A DNA stretch of 47,510 bases, taken from positions 1 through 47,510 of the forward strand of contig JAKAJL010000029.1 in NCBI GenBank assembly GCA_021813805.1, read 5' to 3'. Source of the DNA: Pseudomonadota bacterium. GTDB lineage: Bacteria > Pseudomonadota > Alphaproteobacteria > Rhizobiales > Beijerinckiaceae. Made by a program: the position numbers and the translations under genes. Positions 1 through 7,750 of the stretch are shown here, piece after piece (within the stretch, counting starts at the first letter, position 1; every line of letters starts with the position of its first letter). Below the pieces are notes generated by a model. The model was not told where the DNA came from. It did not search any database and worked only from the letters and a program-made list of their open reading frames with translations.

Positions 1-1214
1 CGCGCGACTTCGGGGGGGAAGCGGCCGGGATAGCCGTTGGCCCGCCGCGTGGCGCTGCCGAGAACGCCGCTTGCGGCGAGCAGCGCGACCAGAGCCAATG
101 CGACCAGTCGGGGGCGGCGGCGGAACAGATGGCCGACCGGCCGCTCCACGTAACGCCAGGTCAGGAAGGCCAGAACCACGGCGACGAGCGACAGCGCCGC
201 CATGGTGGCCGCGTCCGGCGTTATCCCCGGACGCATGCGCGAAAAGGCGAACAAGGGCCAGTGCCAGAGATAAAGCGGGTAGGAAATCAGGCCGAAGAAC
301 TGGGCGACGCGATTGCCCAGCACATAAGCGCCGAGGCGCGAGCCGGGAAAGGCGATGACCAGCGCGCTGCCCACAGCCGGCCCCAAGGCCCGCCAGCCGG
401 GAAAAGGCTGGGATTCGTCGAGCAGCAGATAGGAGGCGCAGATCAAAACCACGCCCAGCCCCGCGCCGACATCGGCCCAGGGTCTTTCGGGATGCGGCGC
501 GCGGTGCAGGATAAAAACTTCGCGCCAGGCCAGCAGGGCGCCGAGCGCCAGTTCCCACGCCCGGCTCCACAGCAGATAGAAGGCGGCGCTCGGATCGACC
601 GGGGTCTTGTAAAGGCTGAAGGCCAGCGACAGCGTCAGGATCAGGGCGACGACGGGGCCGATGAAGCGCCGCCCGGCGGAAAACAGCAGCAGCATGGTCG
701 CCGGCCAGAACAGATAGAACTGCTCCTCGATGCTCAGCGACCACAGATGCAGCAGAGGCTTGGTCGCGGAATCGCTGTCGAAATAGCCGGCGACGCCGGA
801 CGCCTGGCGCATGAGCCAGAGATTGACGGTGAAATAGGAGCTGCCCTCGATATGGCCGCCGATCTCGCGGAACCGCTCGGGATCGACCCAGAGCCAGCCG
901 ACGATCCAGACGAAGGCGGTGACCAGCAGCAGCGCCGGCAGGATGCGTTTGGCGCGCTTGGCGTAGAAAAACAGCAGCGAAAATTTCTGGGCTTCGCGCT
1001 CGCTCAGGATGATGCGTGTGATCAGGAAGCCGGAAATGACGAAAAAGACGTCGACGCCGGCGAAGCCGCCGGGCAGCAGGCCGCGGCTCGCGTGAAAGGC
1101 CACCACCCCCAGCACCGCGAGCGCGCGCAGGCCATTGATGTCGGGGCGGAAGTCATGATGGGCGAATGGCTTCGCTTCGAGGCCGGGCCGCCTTCCGGAG
1201 ACGAGCTTGTCCAC
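1..1214 (-). CDS. Acyltransferase-3 (OafA/YrhL) family membrane protein, 3' end outside the window
   Basis: Integral membrane O-acyltransferase, a family that acylates cell-surface sugars or lipids. The visible 404 codons start at a GTG directly behind the ilvN stop codon and in the same frame; AGGG lies seven bases upstream. Residues about 18-60 read FRPDINGLRALAVLGVVAFH, then GVDVFFVISGFLI, the standard N-terminal signature with its catalytic-type His. Near the visible end QFFGLISYPLYLWHWPL and WRYVERP mark the last helices of the acyltransferase domain. The reading frame is still open at base 1. Homologues with this architecture often continue into a periplasmic SGNH domain, which would lie outside the window. 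Co-transcription with ilvBN is likely from the zero gap but may be incidental to function. The substrate cannot be told. Confidence 0.9.
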   Translation of the reverse strand, partial: MDKLVSGRRPGLEAKPFAHHDFRPDINGLRALAVLGVVAFHASRGLLPGGFAGVDVFFVISGFLITRIILSEREAQKFSLLFFYAKRAKRILPALLLVTAFVWIVGWLWVDPERFREIGGHIEGSSYFTVNLWLMRQASGVAGYFDSDSATKPLLHLWSLSIEEQFYLFWPATMLLLFSAGRRFIGPVVALILTLSLAFSLYKTPVDPSAAFYLLWSRAWELALGALLAWREVFILHRAPHPERPWADVGAGLGVVLICASYLLLDESQPFPGWRALGPAVGSALVIAFPGSRLGAYVLGNRVAQFFGLISYPLYLWHWPLFAFSRMRPGITPDAATMAALSLVAVVLAFLTWRYVERPVGHLFRRRPRLVALALVALLAASGVLGSATRRANGYPGRFPPEVA

Positions 1215-1772
1215 TCACATGCCCTGCGGCCCGCGGGTAATCGCGGCGACGCCGGTGCGCGCGACCTCGACCAGGCCGATCGGGCGCATCAGCTCGACGA
1301 AATCGTCGATCTTTTTCGGCGCGCCGGTCAGCTCAAAAATGAAGCTTTCGGTGGTGGCGTCGATGACGCGGGCGCGAAACGCCTCGCCGAGTCTGAGCGC
1401 CTCAGTGCGAGCCTCGCCCTTGCCGCGCACCTTGATCATCGCCAGTTCGCGCTGGAGGAAGCCATCGAGCAGCGACAGGTCGGTGACCTTGTGGATCGGC
1501 ACGATGCGCTCAAGCTGATGGGAAATCTGTTCGATCGTCTCGGGCGCGCCGGTGGTGACGATGGTGATGCGCGACAGGGCCTGGGCGTGGGCCACCTCGG
1601 CCACCGTCAGGCTTTCGATATTATAGCCGCGCCCCGAAAACAGGCCGACGACGCGGGCGAGAACGCCCGGCTCGTTGTCGACCAGGACGGACAGGGTGTG
1701 GGTCTCGGTGCGCGAGGCTTTTCCGGCCGAGGAGGAATAGGGCGAAAGCGCGGCGGGGGTCTGGGCGTTCAT
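1215..1772 (-). CDS. ilvN: Acetolactate synthase small (regulatory) subunit
   Basis: Regulatory subunit of acetohydroxyacid synthase, which makes acetolactate and acetohydroxybutyrate for valine, leucine and isoleucine. It binds the large subunit and passes on feedback inhibition by valine. The 185 residues fit the long alphaproteobacterial form (also called IlvH). An ACT domain begins near residue 25 with TLSVLVDNEPGVLARVVGLF and GRGYNIESLTV; a second ACT-like half covers about residues 95-180. It sits 80 bases behind ilvB on the same strand, so it should be read from the attenuated ilvB transcript. Its stop codon is followed without a gap by the acyltransferase start. Confidence 0.96.
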   Translation of the reverse strand: MNAQTPAALSPYSSSAGKASRTETHTLSVLVDNEPGVLARVVGLFSGRGYNIESLTVAEVAHAQALSRITIVTTGAPETIEQISHQLERIVPIHKVTDLSLLDGFLQRELAMIKVRGKGEARTEALRLGEAFRARVIDATTESFIFELTGAPKKIDDFVELMRPIGLVEVARTGVAAITRGPQGM

Positions 1773-1852
1773 GGAAGGCCGTCCATTGTTTCATTGAACA
1801 CGGCGAAATTGAAGCGTCGCGGCGCAAGAGGAAAACGCGCCGCGCGAAAAAG

Positions 1853-3613
1853 TCACACCAGCATCTTGCCCTTGTCGTCGATGACATTGCCGATGTCTTC
1901 GTCGGTGTCGGGCAAGATCATTTCGTTATGCGCCTTGCCCGAGGGGATCATCGGCAGGCAGTTTTCCGACTTGTCGACGATGCAGTCGAACACCACGCCC
2001 TCGGGGCTGTCGATCATTTCCTGGATCGCGGCGTCGAGATCGGCCGGGTTGGAGCAGCGCATGCCCTTGAGCCCATAGGCCTCGGCGAGTTTGACGAAAT
2101 CGGGCAGGGCTTCGGAATAGGACGAGGAATAGCGCCCGCCGTGCAGCAATTCCTGCCACTGGCGCACCATGCCCATGTATTCGTTGTTCAGGATGAAGAT
2201 TTTCACCGGGCAGCGATATTGCTTGGCGGTGGAAAGCTCCTGAATGTTCATCAGGATCGAGGCTTCGCCCGCGATATCGACCACCAGGGCGTCGCGGTTG
2301 GCGAGCTGGGCGCCGATCGCCGCCGGCAGGCCGTAGCCCATGGTGCCGAGGCCGCCGGAGGTCATCCAGCGATTGGGCTCCTCGAAGTGGAAGTGTTGCG
2401 CCGCCCACATCTGATGCTGGCCGACTTCGGTGGTGATCAGCGTCTTGCGCCCCTTGGTCAGCTCATAAAGCCGCTCGACGGCGTATTGCGGCTTGATCGT
2501 CCTGTCGGATTTCCTGTAGCCGAAGCTCTTGCGGGCGCGCCAGCGGTCGATCTGGCTCCACCAGTCGGCGAGGGCCTTTTTATCGGCGGACAGGGATTCC
2601 GAGCGCCACAGCCGCACCATGTCTTCGAGCACATGGGCGCAATCGCCGACGATGGCGAGATCGACCGCCACATTCTTGTTGATCGAGGACGGATCGATGT
2701 CGATATGGATTTTCTTCGAATAGGGCGCGAAGGCGTCGAGCCGGCCGGTGATGCGGTCGTCGAAGCGCGCGCCGACCGCGATCATCAGGTCGCAATCGTG
2801 CATGGCGTTGTTGGCTTCGTAGGAGCCGTGCATGCCGAGCATGCCCAGCCAGTTCTTGCCGGTGGCCGGATAGGCGCCGAGGCCCATCAGGGTCGAGGTG
2901 ATCGGGAAGCCGGTCTGCGCCACCAGTTCGCGCAGCAAGGTCGAGGCCGCCGGGCCGGCGTTGATCACGCCGCCGCCGGTGTAGAAGACCGGTTTTTTCG
3001 CCTTGGCCATCATCGCCAGCGCGTGTTTGATCTTTCCGAGATCGCCCTTGAGCTGGGGATGATAGGTCTTGTGCTGGATGTTTTTCGGCGGCTGATAGGT
3101 CCCTGAGGCGAATTGCACGTCCTTGGGAATGTCGATCACCACCGGGCCGGGGCGGCCCGAGCGCGCGATGTAGAAGGCCTCGTGAAGGATGCGGGGCAGA
3201 TCCTCGATCTTGCGCACGAGATAATTGTGCTTGGTGCAGTGCCGGGTGATGCCGACCGTGTCGCATTCCTGGAAGGCGTCGGAGCCGATGAGATGGGTCG
3301 GCACCTGGCCGGTGATGCAGACCACCGGGATCGAATCCATCAGGGCGTCGGTGAGGCCGGTGACGGCGTTGGTCGCGCCGGGGCCGGACGTCACCAGCAG
3401 GCAGCCGACCTTGCCGGAGGAGCGGGCATAGCCCTCCGCCGCATGGGCCGCGCCCTGCTCGTGGCGCACCAGAACATGCTGAATCTTGGTCTGGTGGAAC
3501 AACGCGTCGTAGATCGGAAGGACCGCGCCGCCGGGATATCCGAACAAATGCGTCACGCCCTGGTCCTGCAGGGCCTGCACCACCATTTCGGCGCCGGTCA
3601 TGGTCTTCGACAT
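1853..3613 (-). CDS. ilvB: Acetolactate synthase large (catalytic) subunit
   Basis: Thiamine-diphosphate and FAD-dependent catalytic subunit of acetohydroxyacid synthase, the first common step of branched-chain amino acid synthesis. The 586-residue protein shows the N-terminal GYPGGAVLPIYDAL block, the catalytic Glu in RHEQGAAHAAEGYAR, TSGPGATNAVTGLTDA, and a C-terminal thiamine-diphosphate region with DIAGEASILMNIQEL and FILNNEYMGM. I chose the ATG at 3613 because GGAG lies seven bases upstream and the protein then begins at MSKTMTGAEMVVQ; the open frame runs 18 codons further but lacks such support. An attenuator and leader peptide lie about 140-270 bases upstream, so supply of Ile, Leu and Val probably controls the operon. 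Confidence 0.97.
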   Translation of the reverse strand: MSKTMTGAEMVVQALQDQGVTHLFGYPGGAVLPIYDALFHQTKIQHVLVRHEQGAAHAAEGYARSSGKVGCLLVTSGPGATNAVTGLTDALMDSIPVVCITGQVPTHLIGSDAFQECDTVGITRHCTKHNYLVRKIEDLPRILHEAFYIARSGRPGPVVIDIPKDVQFASGTYQPPKNIQHKTYHPQLKGDLGKIKHALAMMAKAKKPVFYTGGGVINAGPAASTLLRELVAQTGFPITSTLMGLGAYPATGKNWLGMLGMHGSYEANNAMHDCDLMIAVGARFDDRITGRLDAFAPYSKKIHIDIDPSSINKNVAVDLAIVGDCAHVLEDMVRLWRSESLSADKKALADWWSQIDRWRARKSFGYRKSDRTIKPQYAVERLYELTKGRKTLITTEVGQHQMWAAQHFHFEEPNRWMTSGGLGTMGYGLPAAIGAQLANRDALVVDIAGEASILMNIQELSTAKQYRCPVKIFILNNEYMGMVRQWQELLHGGRYSSSYSEALPDFVKLAEAYGLKGMRCSNPADLDAAIQEMIDSPEGVVFDCIVDKSENCLPMIPSGKAHNEMILPDTDEDIGNVIDDKGKMLV

Positions 3614-3750
3614 AGGTAGGCTCCAGACTTTGTTTTCCTGTGGCTTTGCCCGCGAAATCGCGCGCAAAGATTCCCTCGCATCAGCTCGGTGTCGCGTTCG
3701 CTCCCAGCCGCGCCTCCGGCCCGGCGAATTTTGCCGTCACGGCCGAAAAT

Positions 3751-3812
3751 AAAAAAGGTCCCTTTCGGGACCCGGATATGCGCCATCGGCAGGTAAACCG
3801 GGTCAGGCCCGG
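3751..3812 (-). promoter_or_regulatory. Transcription attenuator of ilvBN: pause stem, antiterminator, terminator
   Basis: On the minus strand the terminator stem is GGTCCC (3772-3767), loop GAAA, GGGACC (3762-3757), then six T residues (3756-3751). A first hairpin pairs CCGGG (3812-3808) with CCCGG (3802-3798) around the leader stop codon. ACCCGG (3803-3798) can instead pair with CCGGGT (3775-3770), which would break the terminator. This gives the 1:2, 2:3 and 3:4 exclusive pairings of a classical amino acid attenuator. The Ile-Val codons lie 21-32 bases before segment 1, a little far for direct masking, so the real folding may involve more bases, such as the TGGCG/CGCCA hairpin at 3833-3821. 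Confidence 0.8.
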
Positions 3813-3853
3813 CCCGCTCGTGGCGCTTCGCCAACTACAAGGATGTTCCGCAT
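3803..3853 (-). CDS. ilvB leader peptide (MRNILVVGEAPRAGRA), attenuation control
   Basis: A 16-codon ORF, MRNILVVGEAPRAGRA, whose codons 4-7 are consecutive Ile, Leu, Val and Val (ATC CTT GTA GTT), the three products of the operon it precedes. An in-frame ATG at 3883 would give a 26-residue version and has GGAG about ten bases upstream, so the longer start is possible. The stop codon at 3805-3803 lies in the loop of a hairpin that can pair alternately with the terminator stem. Leader peptides of this kind are established for ilv operons of proteobacteria. Function here is inferred from position, codon content and RNA geometry. Confidence 0.8.
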   Translation of the reverse strand: MRNILVVGEAPRAGRA

Positions 3854-3903
3854 GAGGGATGTCCCAAATTGCTCTTCTCTCATAGGGCAGGCTCTCCGGC
3901 CGG

Positions 3904-4473
3904 TCAACCCTTTCTCATTGTCGCAGGACGCAAAAAGATCACTTCCGTCTCGCCGTAATCGCGCCTCTCAAACACATCGAAGCCCGGCGCCGGCTCGAAC
4001 ATGGCCGCCGCCGCCTCCTCGACAATCACCAAGGCGTCAGGCGCCAGCCATCCGCCGCGCAAAAGCGAGCTCAGCGCCGGCTCGGCGAGGCCGCGATTGT
4101 AAGGCGGATCGAGGAAAGCGAGCGTATAGGGCGCGCCGGGCGGCTTGTCGCCGAGCTTTCGCGCGTCGCGCCTGAAAATGCGGGTGACCCCGCCAAGCCC
4201 CAGAGCCTCGACATTCTCGCGGATCAGGGCGCGGGCTTGCGCGCCGTCGTCCACGAACAGGCAGAATTCCGCGCCGCGCGAAACCGCCTCAAGCCCCAAG
4301 GCGCCGGTTCCCGCGAACAGGTCGATCACCCGCGCGCCTTCAACCGGATCTCCATAAGAATGGGCGAGAATGTTGAACAGGGTCTCGCGCAGGCGGTCGG
4401 AGGTCGGCCGCAGGCCCTCGCCGCGCGGGCCTTGCAGCGCCCGCCCCTTCAGCCGCCCGCCGACAATGCGCAT
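3904..4473 (-). CDS. rsmD: 16S rRNA (guanine(966)-N2)-methyltransferase
   Basis: SAM-dependent methyltransferase for G966 of 16S rRNA in the small ribosomal subunit. The 189 residues match the family's usual length. MRIVGGRLKGRAL and GLRPTSDRLRETLFNIL are the N-terminal signature, DLFAGTGALGLEAVSRGA is the SAM-binding motif, and FLDPPYNRG is the DPPY motif that holds the target base. It starts three bases after the rluB stop codon on the same strand, so both are probably read from one transcript. An rluB-rsmD pair opposite tadA is a common order in this class. Confidence 0.95.
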   Translation of the reverse strand: MRIVGGRLKGRALQGPRGEGLRPTSDRLRETLFNILAHSYGDPVEGARVIDLFAGTGALGLEAVSRGAEFCLFVDDGAQARALIRENVEALGLGGVTRIFRRDARKLGDKPPGAPYTLAFLDPPYNRGLAEPALSSLLRGGWLAPDALVIVEEAAAAMFEPAPGFDVFERRDYGETEVIFLRPATMRKG

Positions 4474-4476
4474 GGC

Positions 4477-5865
4477 TCAGTGTCTTCCGGGGGTTCTCGG
4501 TTTTCCGAGATTTCTTGGCGGACTTTTCGGCCCGCCCGGCTTCGGGCCGGGCTTGCCGCGTTGCGGACCCGGCTTGCCGGATTTCCCGCCCTGCGGCGCG
4601 CCGTCGCGGTGGAAGAATTTGGCCGCGCCGGTCTCGCCGGCGAGCTTTTCCCGTGGCGGACGCTTGCGCGCCGTCGACTCGCCACGGCTTTCGCTCTTCT
4701 CGCGCTCCGCCCTGAAGCGCCGAGCGTTGCGGCTTTCGGCGGCCTCCCCGCCACGTGCAGGGCCTTTGGCCGCGACGCTGACGCGTTCGACCACTACCTT
4801 GCGGCCCCGGCGGTCCTCGGTGGCCGCGCTTTCGACGCGGCGGCGCGGCCCCTTTTCCGCCTTGGCGCGATCATCGCGCAAGGCCGAGACATGTTTGCGT
4901 GGACCCGGCTTTTCGGTTCCGAATCGCCTGGGCGCCTGCCCGCGTTCGTCCTGCGGCTTTTTGGGCCGCGGCCCGGTTCTTTCCCGCATCTGGCGCGGCT
5001 CCGGCTCCGGCGTGCGGTCGATGACCGGCCCTTCGAAATCGACGCCGGCCTGTTCGGCAAGGCTCGCGCCGAGCTGGTCGGCCAGCACCCCTGTGCGCAC
5101 TTCCTCGACCGCGCCCTCGGCCATTTCACCGAGCTGGAACGGCCCGTAGGACAGGCGGATCAGGCGGTTGGTCGCAAGCCCAAGATGTTCCAGCAGGCGC
5201 TTGACCTCGCGGTTCTTGCCCTCGCGCAGACCAAGAGTGATCCAGACATTTGCGCCCTGAACCCGGTCGAGCCGCGCCTCGACCCCGGCGTAATCCACGC
5301 CGTCGATGGTCACGCCCTTCGCCAGAGTGTCGAGCTTCGCCTGATCGGTCGCGCCATTGGCCCGCGCGCGATAGCGGCGCAGCCAGCCGGTCGAGGGCAG
5401 CTCCAGCACCCGGGCCAGACCGCCGTCATTGGTCAGGAGCAGCAACCCCTCGGTGTTGATGTCGAGCCGCCCGACCGACATCAGGCGCGGCAGGTGCGGA
5501 TTCTTCTCCGCGAGGAAATCGAAGACGGTTGCCCGGCCCTCCGGATCGCGGTCGGTCGTCACCAGCCCGCGCGGCTTGTGGAACAGGAACAGGCGCGTGC
5601 GCTCGCGCGCGGAGAGGGGTTTGCCGTCCACCGTGACTTTGTCTTTTTCCGTGACGTTGCGCGCCGCGCTGGCCAAAACCTGGCCATTGATCGCCACGCG
5701 CCCTTGCGCGATCCAGCTCTCGGCGTCGCGGCGCGAGCAAAGTCCCGCGCGCGCCATCACCTTGGCGATGCGCTCGCCCTCATGGGCTTTCACCTCGGGC
5801 TTTTTCGCCGGCGCACGTTTCGCTGCCGGCTTGCGGAAGGGCTTTTTGTCTCTGTCGTTTTTCAT
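4477..5865 (-). CDS. rRNA pseudouridine synthase of the RsuA/RluB family with a long basic tail
   Basis: Converts a specific uridine in ribosomal RNA to pseudouridine. An S4 RNA-binding domain covers about residues 29-75 (ERIAKVMARAGLCSRRDAE). The catalytic domain runs about 90-225 with KPRGLVTTDRDPEGR and GRLDINTEGLLLLTNDG, where Asp135 is the expected nucleophile. RluB, making pseudouridine 2605 of 23S rRNA, is the likely identity, but the sequence does not separate it cleanly from its relatives. Residues about 245-462 are low-complexity, rich in Arg, Lys, Gly and Pro, which roughly doubles the protein; such tails recur in alphaproteobacterial homologues and probably bind RNA. The ATG at 5865 is chosen because upstream sequence in this frame is antisense to tadA. 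Confidence 0.92.
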   Translation of the reverse strand: MKNDRDKKPFRKPAAKRAPAKKPEVKAHEGERIAKVMARAGLCSRRDAESWIAQGRVAINGQVLASAARNVTEKDKVTVDGKPLSARERTRLFLFHKPRGLVTTDRDPEGRATVFDFLAEKNPHLPRLMSVGRLDINTEGLLLLTNDGGLARVLELPSTGWLRRYRARANGATDQAKLDTLAKGVTIDGVDYAGVEARLDRVQGANVWITLGLREGKNREVKRLLEHLGLATNRLIRLSYGPFQLGEMAEGAVEEVRTGVLADQLGASLAEQAGVDFEGPVIDRTPEPEPRQMRERTGPRPKKPQDERGQAPRRFGTEKPGPRKHVSALRDDRAKAEKGPRRRVESAATEDRRGRKVVVERVSVAAKGPARGGEAAESRNARRFRAEREKSESRGESTARKRPPREKLAGETGAAKFFHRDGAPQGGKSGKPGPQRGKPGPKPGGPKSPPRNLGKPRTPGRH

Positions 5866-5913
5866 GCCGGTCTGATAGCAGAGGCGCGAAATTTTTGCGA
5901 AATGATTTGCGCC

Positions 5914-6378
5914 ATGCCCGCGACTCCAGATGACACAAGACCGGACCCCTGGGAGCGCGCTTTCAATGAGGCGCGGGCCGCCGCGGCGCGCGGCGAGGCG
6001 CCGGTCGGCGCCTGCGTGGTGAAAAACGGCGAAATTCTCAGCTCGGCCGGCAACCGCACGATCGCCGACCATGACCCGACCGCCCACGCCGAAATCATCG
6101 CGATCCGGGAGGCGGCCAAAAAAATCGGCGACGAGCGGCTGGTTGGCTGCGATCTTTACGTGACGCTGGAGCCCTGCGCCATGTGCGCCGGGGCGATGTC
6201 CTTCGCCCGCATCCGCCGGCTTTATTTCGCGGCCGAGGACGAAAAGGGCGGCGCGGTGGAAAATGGCCCGCGCTTTTTTTCGCAAAAGACCTGCCACCAT
6301 CGCCCGGATGTCTATGGCGGCATCCGCGCCGTTGAGGCCGCCGACCTGCTGCGCGATTTCTTCAAGGCGCGACGGTGA
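5914..6378 (+). CDS. tadA: tRNA(adenine34) deaminase
   Basis: Zinc-dependent deaminase that changes A34 to inosine in tRNA-Arg(ACG), needed to read CGN codons. The 154 residues carry HAE at 58-60 (zinc ligand and proton-shuttling Glu) and PCAMC at 87-91 (two Cys ligands). An in-frame ATG twelve bases upstream (5902) is an equally possible start; the much longer open frame before it is antisense to rluB and not credible. It is transcribed away from rluB across about 48 bases, so both promoters must share that gap. It ends 58 bases before the DUF3422 gene. Confidence 0.95.
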   Translation: MPATPDDTRPDPWERAFNEARAAAARGEAPVGACVVKNGEILSSAGNRTIADHDPTAHAEIIAIREAAKKIGDERLVGCDLYVTLEPCAMCAGAMSFARIRRLYFAAEDEKGGAVENGPRFFSQKTCHHRPDVYGGIRAVEAADLLRDFFKARR

Positions 6379-6436
6379 CGACGCTGGGATCCATGCGATA
6401 TAACGCGCGTCGCACTTGCGGGAGCTTCGGGGGAAA

Positions 6437-7732
6437 ATGACGGACTTGGGCCTGGGGGCTTCGGCTTTCGAACAGCATCCCTTTCGCGCGCGTATCCTGG
6501 GAGAGCTTCATGCGCGCCCCACGCGTCCGCAGGAGGCGCCGGCGCGCATTCTGCATTTCGCCTTTCTGATCGATTCCGCCCGCGGCGAAGCCGACCGGGC
6601 CGCCGTCACCAATTTATGCGTCGAGCGCGGCCTGACCGGCCCTGACGCGCAGACCCGCCAGTTCCGAGTCGAATTGCAGGGCGCGGCCCTGGTCTGGGAG
6701 CGCCATGGCGAATTCGTCACCCATAGCTGGGAATTCGCGAGCTCCGAGGCCGGGGAGGCCTTTTCGCCGTCGCCCGACGCCTTGATGCGGACGATCCGCA
6801 TGCTGCCGCAGCCGGGTCCCCTGCTGGTCGCCGTCGATCTCCACATGCTCGCCGGCGACCGCGATCCGGCGCGGATCGCTTCCCTTTTCGGGCCATTGCA
6901 GGCGGCGGTCAGCGAAGCCAATTCCGGCCGCGCGCTGATCGCCAGCGATTTCGCCCCCGACACCTTCGGTTTCGTGCGCATTTTCGTCGCCAACCGGTCC
7001 ATGCCGCCGATGTCCGCCGGGCGGCTGACGCAAAGACTGCTGGAAATCGAGACCTATCGCACCCTTGCGCTGATGGGCCTGCCGGAAGCCCAGAACCTCG
7101 CGCCGTCCATCCGCCGCATCGAGCACGAATTGCCGCGCCTGCTCGACGCCATGACCCAGGCGACTGGCGTCGAACAGAACCGCGCCTTGCTCGACGCGCT
7201 CACCGGCCTGGCGTCGGAGCTGGAGGTGGGAGCGGCGGCGAGCCTCTATCGTTTCGGAGCCACCCGCGCCTATGACGAACTGGTGCGCGAGCGGCTCGAA
7301 GCGATTGCCGAAACCCGCCTCGCCGATTATCCGAGCTGGAACGGCTTTCTCGCCCGCCGCCTTCAGCCGGCCATGCGCACCTGCCGCAACACCGAGGAGC
7401 GCCAGGCCGATCTCTCGCGAAAACTGGCGCGCGCCGCCCAACTCTTGCGGACGCGGGTCGATACCGAGGTCGAGGCGCAGAACAGCGATCTTTTGCGCCA
7501 GATGGGCGAGCGCGTGCAGTTGCAGTTGCGCTTGCAGCAGACGGTGGAAGGGCTTTCGGTCGCGGCGATCACCTATTACATCGCCAGCGTCGTCCATCAT
7601 GTGCTGGAAGGCGCGAAGGAGGCCGGCGTCCACGTCGAGCCGAGCAAGGACACGGCGATCGCCATTCCCTTCATCGCCGCCTTCGTCGCCTGGACGGTCT
7701 GGCGCATCCGGCGCAGACATCACGGCGATTGA
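6437..7732 (+). CDS. DUF3422 family membrane-anchored protein
   Basis: I recognise this as DUF3422, a proteobacterial family without an established function. The N-terminus (FRARILGELHARP, then AFLID) is the family's hallmark. The middle, about residues 170-385, is helical with many Arg and Glu and probably forms coiled coils. Two membrane helices sit at the C-terminus, near VEGLSVAAITYYIASVVHHV and TAIAIPFIAAFVAWTVW, so the bulk should lie on one side of the inner membrane. The ATG at 6437 follows GGGGGAAA and gives 431 residues; an upstream in-frame ATG at 6416 would add seven. It converges on the GT2 gene with 18 bases between stop codons. Confidence 0.85.
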   Translation: MTDLGLGASAFEQHPFRARILGELHARPTRPQEAPARILHFAFLIDSARGEADRAAVTNLCVERGLTGPDAQTRQFRVELQGAALVWERHGEFVTHSWEFASSEAGEAFSPSPDALMRTIRMLPQPGPLLVAVDLHMLAGDRDPARIASLFGPLQAAVSEANSGRALIASDFAPDTFGFVRIFVANRSMPPMSAGRLTQRLLEIETYRTLALMGLPEAQNLAPSIRRIEHELPRLLDAMTQATGVEQNRALLDALTGLASELEVGAAASLYRFGATRAYDELVRERLEAIAETRLADYPSWNGFLARRLQPAMRTCRNTEERQADLSRKLARAAQLLRTRVDTEVEAQNSDLLRQMGERVQLQLRLQQTVEGLSVAAITYYIASVVHHVLEGAKEAGVHVEPSKDTAIAIPFIAAFVAWTVWRIRRRHHGD

Positions 7733-7750
7733 AATCCTGCGGAGCAGCCA

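Noticed and set aside
129-2078. A 649-codon open frame on the plus strand
   Set aside because: Antisense to the acyltransferase, ilvN and ilvB, which have clear family motifs; the frame itself matches nothing.
4237-5913. A long N-terminal extension in frame with tadA
   Set aside because: Antisense to rsmD and the pseudouridine synthase; TadA has its normal length from 5902 or 5914.
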